Below, piece after piece: positions 1 through 10,260 of a DNA stretch of 64,000 bases. Numbering within the stretch: position 1 is the stretch's first letter; the number at the start of each line of letters is the position of its first letter. Position numbers and translations under genes: made by a program. Source of the DNA: Motacilla alba alba (taxonomy: Eukaryota > Chordata > Aves > Passeriformes > Motacillidae); the NCBI RefSeq assembly GCF_015832195.1, contig NC_052031.1, forward strand, positions 13,269,850-13,333,849, read 5' to 3'. The notes under the pieces were generated by a model that ran no database searches, was not told the origin of the DNA, and was given only the letters and a program-made list of their open reading frames with translations.

Positions 1-975
1 ACATATTAAGCCCTACATATTAGGAGGATTAAGGCCACATATACATTTTAGAATAGGATACATAATTATAAAACAAATTTTGCAGCAGGGATAAAAGAAT
101 GTCAGTTTGCATTGGTCTTGTAAACTGCTTTGCTAGCCAGGAATGAAGCTGCAAGAATGCCTGATGGGAATAAAAGGGACTCTCCTGCCTGCTCCTTTAG
201 GACTCTAACTTTTGCTAAATCAGGACAAAAGTAGAGGAAATATTTGCATATAAATAATTAGGATGCCAGTGCTCCCTTCTTTTCTCTTCTTAGAATAAAA
301 AAGAAGAGAATAGAAAGCAGAAAAGGACAGAGGAGATTGAAACCTGTGATGGGTATAGGAAAAGATAACCTAAATAAATGGGAGAAAATTGCCTGTCACC
401 TGCAAAGGGAGCAATGGAACTAAGGGGGGAAGGGAGACAAGTTTCTGACAGCAGCATCCCACAGGAGTTTCTTCAGGATGAAGAATCGATTAGGAAAGAG
501 AGAGAAGAAAAGGTAGCTTCAAAAATCTTCATGCTTCCCACCCTGTCCTCTGAGCCCCTCTCAGTTCCCACTGCACTCCCTCCTCACAGTAGATGAATGG
601 GCTTGTGGCAGAGGTTCAGTCCTCTGGAAACAGCCCAGTGTGTGAGGAAACATCCCAGTGACTCAGCTGCACTGGGCTGGTGTCCTGGTCACACTCCCTG
701 GAGAGAGAACAGCAGGAAATGAAGAGTTTGGAATGGAAGGAGCAATCAAGGAAAACTGTTGCTGGGGAAGGCACCTGGAAAGATTGCCATTCCCACAGTA
801 AGAAGATGACCATGGAAATCATTTTTGCACTCACTCACTGAATTTAAAAAGTAGTTAAACAATTTCAGTAGGTTTGGGTATACCACAGACAAGACATTCA
901 TTGTCACTCCTATCTCCAAGAGGGATGATGTGGGGAGCAGCACGCATGGCAGTATTACCTCAGTCCTTGGGTAGG
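1..975. other. unique sequence, no gene seen
   Basis: This AT-rich stretch leads up to the LTR. It holds purine-rich patches around 295-345 and 480-520 and short open frames with no protein-like character. I see no repeat family, splice-bounded exon or RNA gene. The last bases, 971-975 (GTAGG), are the left copy of the target duplication of the adjoining LTR. Confidence 0.6.
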
Positions 976-2301
976 TGTCATGGTTTGACGCTGGCCCAAT
1001 GCCAGTGCCCCCATGAAAACCCATTCTTCCCCGGTGTCTGCTGTGAGATGCGATCAGAGACAGAGCAAAGCAGGCCTCCACTTGTGAACAAGACAGAAAA
1101 AAACTTTATTATCATAGAACTACAATAAAATTAACACACAGAGCAGAATGGAAACCTTTCAAACATTTCTCCTCCCCCCACTCAATTCTTACAGAATATC
1201 ACAAAACCTTAGATCTTAATCCAGTCCATCACCCTTCAAATAATCAACTCAATCCATCTCCACCCTTCCGACAATCACTTCTCATTTCATCAAGGAGAGA
1301 AGGAGCCCTCCTTGTGCCACCACAGGTAAATCCCCGTCACTCAGCAACTACACGTCGTGACTTCTTCCTTCCATGTTCAGTGCTCTCACCACTGCACATG
1401 GACCAGAGCTGCTTTTAGGGTTTCCCCTTTCAAGGATGCCTTGCCCAGTTCCAGAAGAGAACGACAGTCTCTCACCTTTTTGGGACACCAGTCCCCCCCA
1501 ATATTTCACCCCCTGGGGCCGAGGGGTCTCACCATCATTTCATCACCTGTCGTCTCCACTCACATCACTCCTTTGGCGCCGCCTCCCCCTAAAATGCAGT
1601 CTCTGTATTACAGGAAAGGTTCTATCCATGGCTATACAAGAAAAAGTCCAGCCAAAAGCCACTCCATCATCTCCTCCACCTAGGATTTTCTCAACTTCTC
1701 CCAGTCCTTCTTCACTTGCACAACTCTGCATCACACTTGCGCATTCCTTCTTATCCGTTTCTCTCCTCCCTCAGCTCCCGGAGGATCAGCATTTGCAAGG
1801 TTTTCCATCGTCTCACAGAAGGGTTAAAATCACAGTCTCTGCTTATCTCGAACTCCCACACTAGCTCATCGGGCACTCTTCCCTTGTTGGCCCCCCCCTT
1901 CTCTTCCTCGGCCAGGCCGGTGCTTATCAAGTTCAAGATAGCACTGGCACCTCTCTCTTTCCCTCTCTCTCCCGAGGGGGGGGCTGCCCGCCACCTCTCT
2001 GAGTTCTTCCACCCTTCCATCATCTCCCGTCTCTGCCCAAGGCTCCGGCCCACCTCTCTCGGCCGCATGGCTTTTCCCTCCCCCGCCCAGCCCGAAGCTG
2101 GGCAGGGGAGGTCTGAACTCTCCTCCGACCGGAACCAAAAAAGAGAACGATCCCCTGGGAGCTCTCGCTTTTAACCCCTGTGTTCTCAGAGGCGGATCCA
2201 TATCCTCAATGGTCAAACCAGGTGCCAATATCCACATCTGGGCACCTATTGGTTTGACCACTACCACCTCCCAAAAACCCACTTCCTCTCAAACCACGAC
2301 A
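976..2301 (-). mobile_element. solo LTR of an endogenous retrovirus (minus strand)
   Basis: A 1326-bp element begins TGTCATGGTTTGA at 976 and ends TCAAACCACGACA at 2301. These are near-perfect inverted LTR ends, and 5-bp copies of GTAGG flank them at 971-975 and 2302-2306. No internal retroviral region is present, so it is a solo LTR left by recombination. Orientation is minus: a TATA-like TTAAAAG lies at 2174-2168 and the polyadenylation signal AATAAA at 1110-1105. The start site should fall near 2140, giving a short U3, an unusually long R of about 1 kb and a U5 of about 100 bp. The ends and 5-bp duplication resemble songbird ERVL-like LTRs, but the exact subfamily is not claimed. It reads as gene control DNA only; no gag, pol or env is present. 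Confidence 0.92.
1751..2068 (-). CDS. short ORF inside the LTR
   Basis: This 105-codon frame lies wholly inside the LTR. Its ATG, in the context AGCCATGC, is the first ATG downstream of the predicted start site near 2140, so a transcript from this LTR would meet it first. The product would be rich in Arg, Glu and Trp, with no transmembrane segment or recognisable domain. A second frame of 63 codons (1734-1543, minus) starts 16 bases after its stop. The high GC and purine bias of the strand alone can keep such frames open, so this may not be translated. I recognise no family. It is listed because long LTRs of this kind could hide a conserved leader protein. Confidence 0.15.
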   Translation of the reverse strand: MRPREVGRSLGQRREMMEGWKNSERWRAAPPSGERGKERGASAILNLISTGLAEEEKGGANKGRVPDELVWEFEISRDCDFNPSVRRWKTLQMLILRELREERNG

Positions 2302-3430
2302 GTAGGTCATGGAGTAAATAGTCCTGGAAATCATTTCCAAACATAAAGGACAAGAAGCTGATTGGAAGCAGTCAGCCTGGACTTACAAAGAGGAAACCAC
2401 ATCTGAGAAAACCTGAAAACCTTGTACAGCAACATGACTGCCTCAGTGGTCACAAGGAAAGCAGTGAGTGGCATTGTTTATCTTGACTTTAGCAGGGATT
2501 TTGAGTGCTTGCCATAACTTCACAGACAAGGTGATGAAGGGCTAAGTAACTAGACAGTGAGGTGGACCAAAAACTGGCTGAAGTGCCAGGTTAAAGGGCT
2601 GTGATCAGTGGCACAAAGTCCAGCTGGATGATACAGCAGATAAAAAACTGGGAGAAGTGTTGGAGCAGCAGAGGGGTCTGCTGCTATCCAGAGGGACCTC
2701 AACAGATTGGAGAAATGGTTGGATGGGAACCACGTGAAGCTGGGATAACCCCAGTCCTGCACCTGGAGAGAGGAACAAGCCCACACACCAGAGCACACTG
2801 GGGGGCACCCAGCTGGAAAGCAGCTTGATAGGAAAGGACCTGGGGTCCTAATGGACACCAAGTTGCCTGTGAGCTAATGATGTGCCCTCATGTCTAAGCA
2901 GGTTCCCAGGATCCTCCATTCAGCCCTGGTGACACATGCAGGGCTGTGCCCTGTGTTGGGCTCCTCAGTGCAGAGAGATGTGGACACAGTGGAGAGAGTC
3001 CAGTGAAGAGCCAACAGAACACTGAAGGGTCTGCAGCAGCTCTCCTGTGAGAAAAGGATTAAAGAGCTGGTGCTGCTCAGCCTGGAATAGGGAAGGCTCA
3101 GTAGGGACCTTGTGAGGGTACAAACACCTGATGGGGGCCCAGTAAAGAGGACAAAACCAGACTCTACTCGGTGGTGCCTGGGCACTGCATAAGACACAAC
3201 AGACACTAACTGACACGCAGGAAATTACATTTAAACTTCAAAAACTTTTTTACAGCAAGCATTGTCAAACACTGGAGCAGGCTGCCAGAGAGGTGCTAGA
3301 GTGCTAGAGGTGCTAGAGTCTCCAATGTTGGACCTGACTGGACATGACCCTGAGTGCCCAGCCCTAGCTCACCCTCTGAACAGCAGGCTCCCCAGAGGTG
3401 CCTGCTGACCTCTGCAGTTTTCTGAGTCTC
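2302..3430 (+). mobile_element. CR1 LINE fragment, reverse transcriptase part to 3' end
   Basis: The sequence right after the LTR target duplication matches the conserved CR1 stretch that encodes reverse transcriptase: the fatty 'cctggaaatcatttccaaac' start, then a decayed version of the motif Leu-Asp-Phe-Ser-Lys-Ala-Phe-Asp near 2480-2510. It continues through 'gtggacc...aactgg' and the C-terminal part near 3040-3280, and closes in a worn 3' untranslated region. Stops and frameshifts break it throughout, and a stretch around the YADD catalytic centre is missing. It is a dead copy. Because CR1 sequence starts at the right target duplication, the LTR seems to have landed in or at the edge of this element. 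Confidence 0.85.
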
Positions 3431-3797
3431 TGACACCAAGACAAGAAAACTGCTGGCAACTGGCAGAGATAAAATATGAGTCTTGGTTTAATGATTTGCA
3501 GCGAAAGACCAGTAATAAACAAGGGGTTGATCTTGCCAAAGAGATGCAGTGGTGAGTGAGGTGCTAATAGGTCCTCCCACAGGATCACCCCTGTGGCGGG
3601 GGAGAAGTTGCAGCACAACCCACATGTGGATAAACCAGAGGTGAGGGAAGCGTCTCCCACTATTGCTCCCTTAGTAAGAACTGGTGCAAATAAAGCTCTG
3701 TACAACAAAACCTATTGGCAGGAACAACCAGCTTCAAACCCAAGTCTTGGCCCTTGGCAGTAGGCGCCAGTGCTTGCACATTGAACACAATTCTGGC
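3431..3797. other. unassigned spacer between two CR1 copies
   Basis: No clear CR1 match is visible here. An AATAAA with a following GT-poor stretch lies near 3690. The segment could be a fragment of an old LTR or unique DNA. I could not decide. Confidence 0.3.
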
Positions 3798-4187
3798 AAA
3801 GAACAGCTGAGGGAGCTGGGGTTGTTTAGCTTGGAGAAGAGGAGGCTTGGGGGTGTCCTCATCACTCTCTACAACTACCTGAGAGGAGGTAACAAGTGAC
3901 AGGACAAGAGAAAATGTCCTGAAGTTGCACCAGAGGAAGTTTAGATTAGATACTAGAAAAAATTTCTTCATTGAATGAATGGTCAGGAATTGGAACAGGC
4001 TGCCCAGGGATGTGATAGAAACACTGCCTCTGAAAGTGCCCCCGTCAGAAACTCTCTGCAAGTGTTCAAAGGTGTGTGGATTTGGCACTAAGGGACATGG
4101 TATAGTGATGAATGTGGTGATGATGGGTTAAAGCTTGAAATAAATGATCTTAGACCTTTTCCAGCCTCAGTAATTCTATGATTCTAT
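3798..4187 (+). mobile_element. CR1 LINE 3' end
   Basis: It starts in the CR1 C-terminal coding part ('gagggagctgggg', 'ttagcttggagaag'), passes the Asn-Arg-Leu-Pro-type segment near 3990 and ends in the 3' untranslated region with the terminal octamer-like repeat ATTCTATG ATTCTAT at 4173-4187. The frame is broken by several stops, so it is inactive. The tail wording near 4060-4110 (gtgtggatttggcac, ggttaaagcttg) fits the same CR1 group as the copy at 17.8 kb. Confidence 0.9.
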
Positions 4188-4902
4188 TATTCTCTATCCT
4201 GGAAATCAAAACCTCAACAACTGCAAATGTGCTTTAACTTGTGCTGCATTGATGGATGTTTCTGATGAAAAAGGCACCTGGAAATGCTTAATTGCCAAAA
4301 CTGTAGGGATAAGAGACCATGAGAAGAAGTCAGAACTTGTTTTCTCCATGTTCAGAGCCTTCCTTGTGCCACCTGCTGTGGTATCCCCCAGCAGCACGTC
4401 TGAGGTGGGAAGCACACCTGGGCTCTCATTTCTCTCCCTCTGCATTTTGTTTCAAGTGTTTGCAATTAGCTAAGGATCCTGCCACCAAAATATTTTGGGG
4501 ACAGCAAGGTGTTGGTTTTTGCAGATTTAACACGCGTTACTGTGAATCATCAGGAGCATTTTATAGATTAGGTTTCTGATGTTAGACTGTATTTTAATTT
4601 AAAGTATTTCATATGTACATTGCAAAACAGTATAGAAAAACGCCCCACATTTTTCAGATAAACTAGAAGACCTTAATTTTTTTTTAATCTGTCAACTTCA
4701 AAATACTGTTTCATGAAGGAACCTAAATCCAAGTTATTCTTTTTTTTATTTTGCACATTTAATAAGGGTTTCCACCACATTCCAATTTTACACTCTTTTG
4801 AATTATATTTCAAGTATCAGTAATTAATTTTCTTAGTAATGCCACAAATTGAGAATTTACCAGAGCTGCTTTGAGTGAGCAGGTGACTCTAGATACCGCA
4901 GT

Positions 4903-4914
4903 CCCCTCTAGTGG
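4903..4914 (-). promoter_or_regulatory. CTCF-like binding site
   Basis: CCCCTCTAGTGG matches 11 of 12 positions of the reverse form of the CTCF core (GCCMYCTRSTGG). It lies in a stretch (4780-5040) that also has homeodomain-type TAATTA (near 4824), which makes a regulatory role more plausible. Sequence match only; occupancy is unknown. Confidence 0.4.
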
Positions 4915-5559
4915 GGAAAATCAGACTGTGCCGATTTTGCAGAACCTGCTGCATTAGCAGTGGCTGAATGTGAAAGCTTTGCTTTCCCCCCACATATGCT
5001 GAGGACTCTGAGTCGATTTTTTTCTTTTTATGGCTTTTTATTTACTTATGGTACATTATTTTTGTTCTGAAAGAGAGAGGGGCATGTGAGGCTCAGGTTC
5101 AGTTCCTACTTGTGAACCTCCAGAGCAGGAATTCACTACGTGCCCTACAAATCCTCCTGCCAAAAGACAGCAAGTTTTGCTTCAAGTACCTTATTGCTAC
5201 AAAACACTTGGGAAGCTGGTTTTTTTTTTTAATAAAAAGGAAACTAAGAGATTCATGAAGGACAGGTTCACCAGAGATCACCATCCATCTCCTGGCTTAG
5301 CAGCTCATCTAAACCCATTTTTAAATCCTTCTGTACTGGAATTTTCTGATTCAGAATTGGGCCCTTGTAATACTCCCCTGTTCTGTGAGCAAGAAGCAGT
5401 CATGTTTAGGTTTTAGGAAGCCATCACCATCAACATAAAATAGAACACCCCCTCCTCAAGAACCTTATCTGCCCATTTGTTACACTTCTGTTTCGCTGCA
5501 GTTCAAAGGGAAAACTATGTCTACCACCCCACATCTCTTTTTTTTTTTCCTCTTACATA

Positions 5560-5850
5560 ATTTTCATCGTGTTTTTAATTAAGTTAAATAGGATGTTGCA
5601 CTGAGCTCCTCAGCGGCTTCCTGAATTTTGTGATCTATCCCATCAATTGAAATCAGAGCACTGTCTCTGCTGGTACCACGTGCGCTGAGTGCAAGTCACA
5701 GACATTTGCATGAACCAATTTATCTCTTAAAAATATTTCTTCTTGACTGAAGAATAAATTGCCTTTACCCTAATGCGCTAGGTAATGAATTGCATTTGAA
5801 ATGTGTTTATTTTTAGCAAACAAATGCTAATGGCAGCTTGCAGTTAAAAA
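5560..5850. promoter_or_regulatory. candidate conserved enhancer with POU octamer
   Basis: This stretch lacks repeats and has the texture of conserved vertebrate non-coding DNA. It carries a perfect octamer ATTTGCAT (5704-5711), TTTAATTAAG near 5574, an E-box-like CACGTG near 5678, and several AT-rich homeodomain-like motifs up to 5840. The octamer is the target of POU factors. No open frame explains the region. The call is inference from motif content only. Confidence 0.3.
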
Positions 5851-6405
5851 TAGACAGTACAGTTGGCACAGAAATATGGGCTGGGGAATCGTTCTTCCCT
5901 GATCAGTGGGAATGCCCTCTGTGTAAGTCACCTGGGGAGAAAACATGATGTTCCTAAGTAATTTAGTCCCTCCAACTGGAGCGAGGGTGAACAGCAGGAC
6001 ACCACTGTCACCTGAGCTCTGCCCTAGGAATCGCCCCTGCAGACCAGCATCCTCAGAGGGCTGTGTCCCCGCTGTGGGGCCAAGGGTGTAAGGTGCAGAT
6101 GGCACACTTCTCTTTTCCCGTCTCCCTCCTGTATGTCAGTGGGTGCAATGTGGGTTTTTATGTGATTCTAGCTCTGCCTGGCTGCAGGGACTGGGGGCAT
6201 TTTGGTGGGGGGAGCACTGCAGGACCACAGCATTAGCAGCTTCCACTCCTCTCTCAGCAGCTGCTCCCCAGGCCAAGGGATTTTATCTTGGACAGGGTTT
6301 TCCTAATGTCTGTGAAATTTCCCCGGCTGCTCTCTAAGTCCATTACTTGTCACATTCCCATGATTTATTCCCTTCATTTTCCAGCAGCTTTTTTTCATAG
6401 TTAAG

Positions 6406-7310
6406 AGTGTTATGTCCCTTAAGTCTTCTTTCCTCTAGATTACACAGATCAATTGCCCATGCTTTCTCTTACATTAAGAATTCCAAGACTTCTGACACTC
6501 TTGTTGTTCCACTCTTGTACTCACCAGGTAGGTACACTTCTCCCTTACAGTCCAGGGCCAAAAAGCCAACCATGCAGCTGAGGCCTTGCTGAGCAGCCTG
6601 GTAGACTCACTTTGTGCATCTTGCAGATAATGTTTTCTGTTTCTTCAAAATGGTAGGGCATTTCTCTATTTTTCACAGCAGAAGGGCCTTGTGGAGTCAT
6701 GTTGTTGTCTGGTCCTTAACTTTTATCCTGTACAGCTCTCTCCTTTGCCCATGCATGTATTGCCATTGAATGGTCTCCTGTTTTTCAGATCATTTCTCTA
6801 AATCTTTATAAATGTTGAATACTGTTCTGACCTACAACACACTTGGAACCCCTCCTGAATTACTGTGACCCACAAATGGAGGAGGAAATCCTCTATTCCA
6901 TCGGAGATCCTCTATTCCACTATCTAAGTGGCTAGTGACAGTATTTTAATCACATCAGACCTAGGACAGATTCCCATGAAACTCTAGTAAATACAGTCCT
7001 TCAGCTGGACAGTGAGCCACTAATCATCCCTCTAACAGTATGTTTTTCCAAGAAGTTTTGTTGGAAATTTGTTTTCATAGCAACTTATCTTCCTAAAGTT
7101 CTCTAAATGCTATGAGAATGCTTTTAAGATTTTTCAGATTCATGGTTCAACTCTTTTAGAAGTCTGGCTTATAGAAGTGGAAAACAGATAATCTTCCCAG
7201 CACACGGGTGCTACATCAACTAGTGTTCATCAGATGCTTGCTCTATACTTTCAAGGCATTTTTTATCATCCAGCCCCAATGGGTTGATACAAGGGCTTGT
7301 CTCCCCTCAC
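6406..7310 (-). mobile_element. ancient, highly decayed CR1 LINE
   Basis: Read on the plus strand, the order of phrases follows the antisense of an old amniote CR1: 'cttaagtcttctttcctctag', 'cagctgaggccttgctgagc' near 6575, 'cagatcatttctctaaatctt' near 6788, 'cacttggaacccctcc' near 6840, a degenerate 'ggac...ttcccatgaaactc' near 6965, 'cagctggacagtgagccactaatca' split across 7007-7028, and a worn 'tatagaagtgg' part near 7170. These mark the reverse transcriptase region to 3' end in order, with many small indels. Identity is low, which points to an insertion from deep in reptile-bird history. The matching is from memory and the ends are approximate. Confidence 0.5.
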
Positions 7311-7576
7311 TTTAATTACTGAGTGAAGAATTAAAGTGCCAGTTCTGGTAATTTGGTTAACAGAGAGATACTCTCAGGGTCTGTCTGCACCATCCAAATC
7401 CTTCAAGTGTGGCAAACAGTGCCTGGGTGGAACCCAGCTGCTCCTGCTGTCAGCCCTGGCCGTGTCAGCACCCCCTCCCTCAGAAAAGGGGCAGTATTTT
7501 TGCTTGCAAGGGTTGTCCCGTGATTCTCAGCACTCCTAAGGTTGGATCTGCCCTGGGAGTAATTGATTGGGTAATT

Positions 7577-7624
7577 GGGTTGTGCCTGGTACAAATTCCA
7601 CAGAATTTGTACCAGACACAGCCC
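7577..7624. repeat. strong hairpin (inverted repeat)
   Basis: A perfect 13-bp stem is formed by CTGGTACAAATTC (7586-7598) and GAATTTGTACCAG (7603-7615) around a CACA loop. After one C/A mismatch (7585/7616) the pairing continues through TGTG/CACA, one T-G wobble and GGG/CCC out to 7577 and 7624. The 4-base loop is too tight for a usual microRNA precursor. It may be a footprint of a palindromic transposon end or a structured RNA element. Confidence 0.7.
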
Positions 7625-10039
7625 CTACTCAAGAGATTACAAATCTGGTTTTGAACATTGTTTTCCAGATTTTGCTTGAAAGGTAGGTTCAGTGTCCTTG
7701 AAAGGTAGGGCACCATCTTTCTGCCAGAAGATCTTACATTGAAATCTCTAGCCAAAAAAGTACTGTCTTCATTTGACAGAAAGGACCCAGTAGGAGCAGA
7801 CAAGGAAGCCCACACTGAGCTGTTGCTGGTTGAAAATTACATTAAAGGACTAAAAATTATAAGCTTAACCAGAAAAATGCCAAAATCCTGAAAAAAAAAC
7901 CTAGTAATTATTATTTATTTCATACATGATCAAGGGAAGGTTCTTCTCTTGAGGAAGAAAATCACAATGGGAAGTCCTTGATTGATCCTTGGTGATTCTC
8001 ATTATAATATGATCTTAGGAACTGGCTTGGTTCTACTGAGTCAAAAAAGAAGCAGAAAGGTCCAAAAGGGTTTCCATCAGATGTAGATTTTAACATAAAA
8101 CGTGGCTGGGAGTCTAGATAAAAAACACCAGTTAAAGAAAAGTAGAACTGATTCCTTATTTATAGGCTTTAGTATTTCCTGGGACCAAACCCATTGCTTC
8201 CTAATTCTACAACCTAAACTGGAATTATAACAATTAAAAGTCCGGAATCCAAAGTAAGGAAGATTTACCCACGGTGGCATGTGTTTCATTAGCAGGTAAC
8301 ATGAAGAATCAATATTTTATGACCTGTCACATATTTGAGTCGTCTGTCATGTTTTATCCTTAGATGTTGAAGTTGTTTGACAGTTCTAAAGTAGAAGGAA
8401 GCAAAACAGAAAAGAAGTTTTTTTTGCTGGTGTCACACTGTCAGAAAAATTTAACAGGTAATAGTCTACTACATGCAATTAAAACACATTGGTCTCTGAT
8501 TACAGAACAAATTCTACTCTGTGGGGCCTGAGGGAAATGCATCTCATAAAATTTGCTATTTTTATGTAAGAAGCCAGCACAAACTATACTTTCCCTGCAT
8601 AAAAAAAAATTGAAAAGAAGCAGAAATGCTGCTATTTCACAGTGCACAGATGAATACTGATTTGGAGACCTTACATAACAGGGAAGCAGAAAGATCCATC
8701 TGCAAAACCTCTGTTTGTTTTCTGCTGAGGTCCAGCTACTGATCCCAGAGACAGGACAGCCACAGACCCACAGGGGAACACAGCCATGTGGAGGATGCAG
8801 TCTCTCTATTGTCCAGATAAAGAGCACAGCAAAGGAAGGCTATTAGTTCAGATGAAGACAAGGAAGGGATGAAGATGAAATGCCTGTAGAATTACCTACA
8901 GCTTCAGAAGGGTCACAACTGCTCACGCTTTCTGTTTTCCAAATTCCAGTTCTGAACTGCGTGCTGTACTTCAATCTCAGCTTTAAAAAAAAAATGCAAC
9001 AAAAATAAATAAAAATCACCTTTCTGTGTCTCATAATTGCAAAGAAAACCACTAGCTCTCAGGAAAGAGGAAAGAAATCAGGCTTTTCACAACTCATGTT
9101 TATATGTCTTCCTGGTTTTTGAATGTTTATGGTTCATTAAATCTTTCTGCAAAACAAGGACTTTATTCCCTGAGCAGCACTAACAGGATGGGTCTTCTGT
9201 CTCTTCCAGTGTGGTACAAAAAAAGGAGACATTTTCATTTTTATTTGTTTCTGTAGGTAGTTAGTCTAAAAGTATCCAATCTAAAAGATTTTGTTTGTCA
9301 GAGCATTTTCTTTCATTTTCCACATCTCCCTAGAATAGCTCCTTTCATGTGTTAAAAAAAAAGAAGGTTCCGAGAAAATTTCAGTCTCAACGAATTGGTA
9401 TTTTGCACTGAAAATTCCTTCAATATTAAGTTCCCATGGGTAACACCATAAAAGTCCAGGAGAGTGAAGCAATCTGAATTGTAGCTTTTTTTCCTGTCTC
9501 CAAGCAATTGATAATATGAGACTTTGCTAACAAAGAGGTTTGCATATCACCGCAGAGAAGAAAGAGGATGGACACACGGTGATGTAAGGGCTGTAGGAAT
9601 GATCACCAAGCTCACCTCCAGGGTTCAGTGCCCATCACTTTGGGAACACCATGAAACAAGCACATTTACCTGACTGCAGCCACAGCTGATGCTTTGCATA
9701 GTGCTGCCCACGTGGAGTGAGCCACCACACATGGCAGGTGCTCAGTGCATGGTGCTGGGCGCTCAGCAGTGTGTCCCTGAGACAGCCCAAGCCGGGCACT
9801 CGGCCACTTGTTCCTGGTCTGTACAACAGAGGCTCAGCTGCCTTATCAGGCCCATTGGAAGAAAAGGAGGTTTTTCTTTTTCCTCAAGTTTCTGCTAATT
9901 TTTTAAATGTGCCAAGACTGGCTCAGCAGCTTGGCTCACCCTGGCTGCAGGGACTTTGCTGCCAGCAATGCCCAGCCCAGCGGTCCCTGAAACCCAGGCA
10001 GCCTCTGCTCTCCCCCTGGGCTGGGCAATCCAAGAGGAT

Positions 10040-10260
10040 GTAACCTCCAGAAAAGGACACCAAATTAGGAAATGTTTCAGTGTCTGAGGCGATGAAATAT
10101 TTAATCCCTGCTCTCTCTGGGATATGCATCATCACAGATTTACTTATCTGCAGCTCAGTGACAGCAGCGGCTGACAGGGACGATGACAGCTGACACACAT
10201 TAACCCAGCTGCACAACACAAGCTATCACTCCAGAGCACGAATCCATCATTATTATTTCA
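10040..10260. promoter_or_regulatory. candidate enhancer with TGACAG cluster
   Basis: Three exact TGACAG motifs at 10159-10164, 10172-10177 and 10184-10189 plus TGACAC at 10191-10196 fall within 38 bp. TGACAG is the core site of MEIS/PREP/TGIF homeodomain factors. The same block has TTATCT (GATA type) near 10144, ATGCAT near 10124 and CAGCTG near 10188 and 10206. No coding frame or repeat explains it. A developmental enhancer is the simplest guess. Confidence 0.35.

Larger units (their letters stand above)
4188..6405. other. unique non-coding DNA with regulatory-looking parts
   Basis: No gene or repeat family is seen apart from T-rich runs (near 4675, 4740, 5220 and 5540). Two parts stand out as possible conserved non-coding DNA and are listed separately: 4780-5040 and 5560-5850. 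Confidence 0.5.

Noticed and set aside
1373..1864. Plus-strand open frame of 163 codons, the longest in the window, and the 152-codon frame at 1716-2174
   Set aside because: Both are antisense to the LTR and rich in Pro/Ser/Leu from the pyrimidine-rich strand. They are composition artefacts.
3478..3797. Second LTR between the two CR1 copies
   Set aside because: An AATAAA is present near 3690, but no TG...CA ends or target duplication could be found.
3660..4088. Minus-strand open frame of 142 codons
   Set aside because: It lies mostly antisense to the CR1 copy at 3798-4187, and antisense CR1 is often open by chance.
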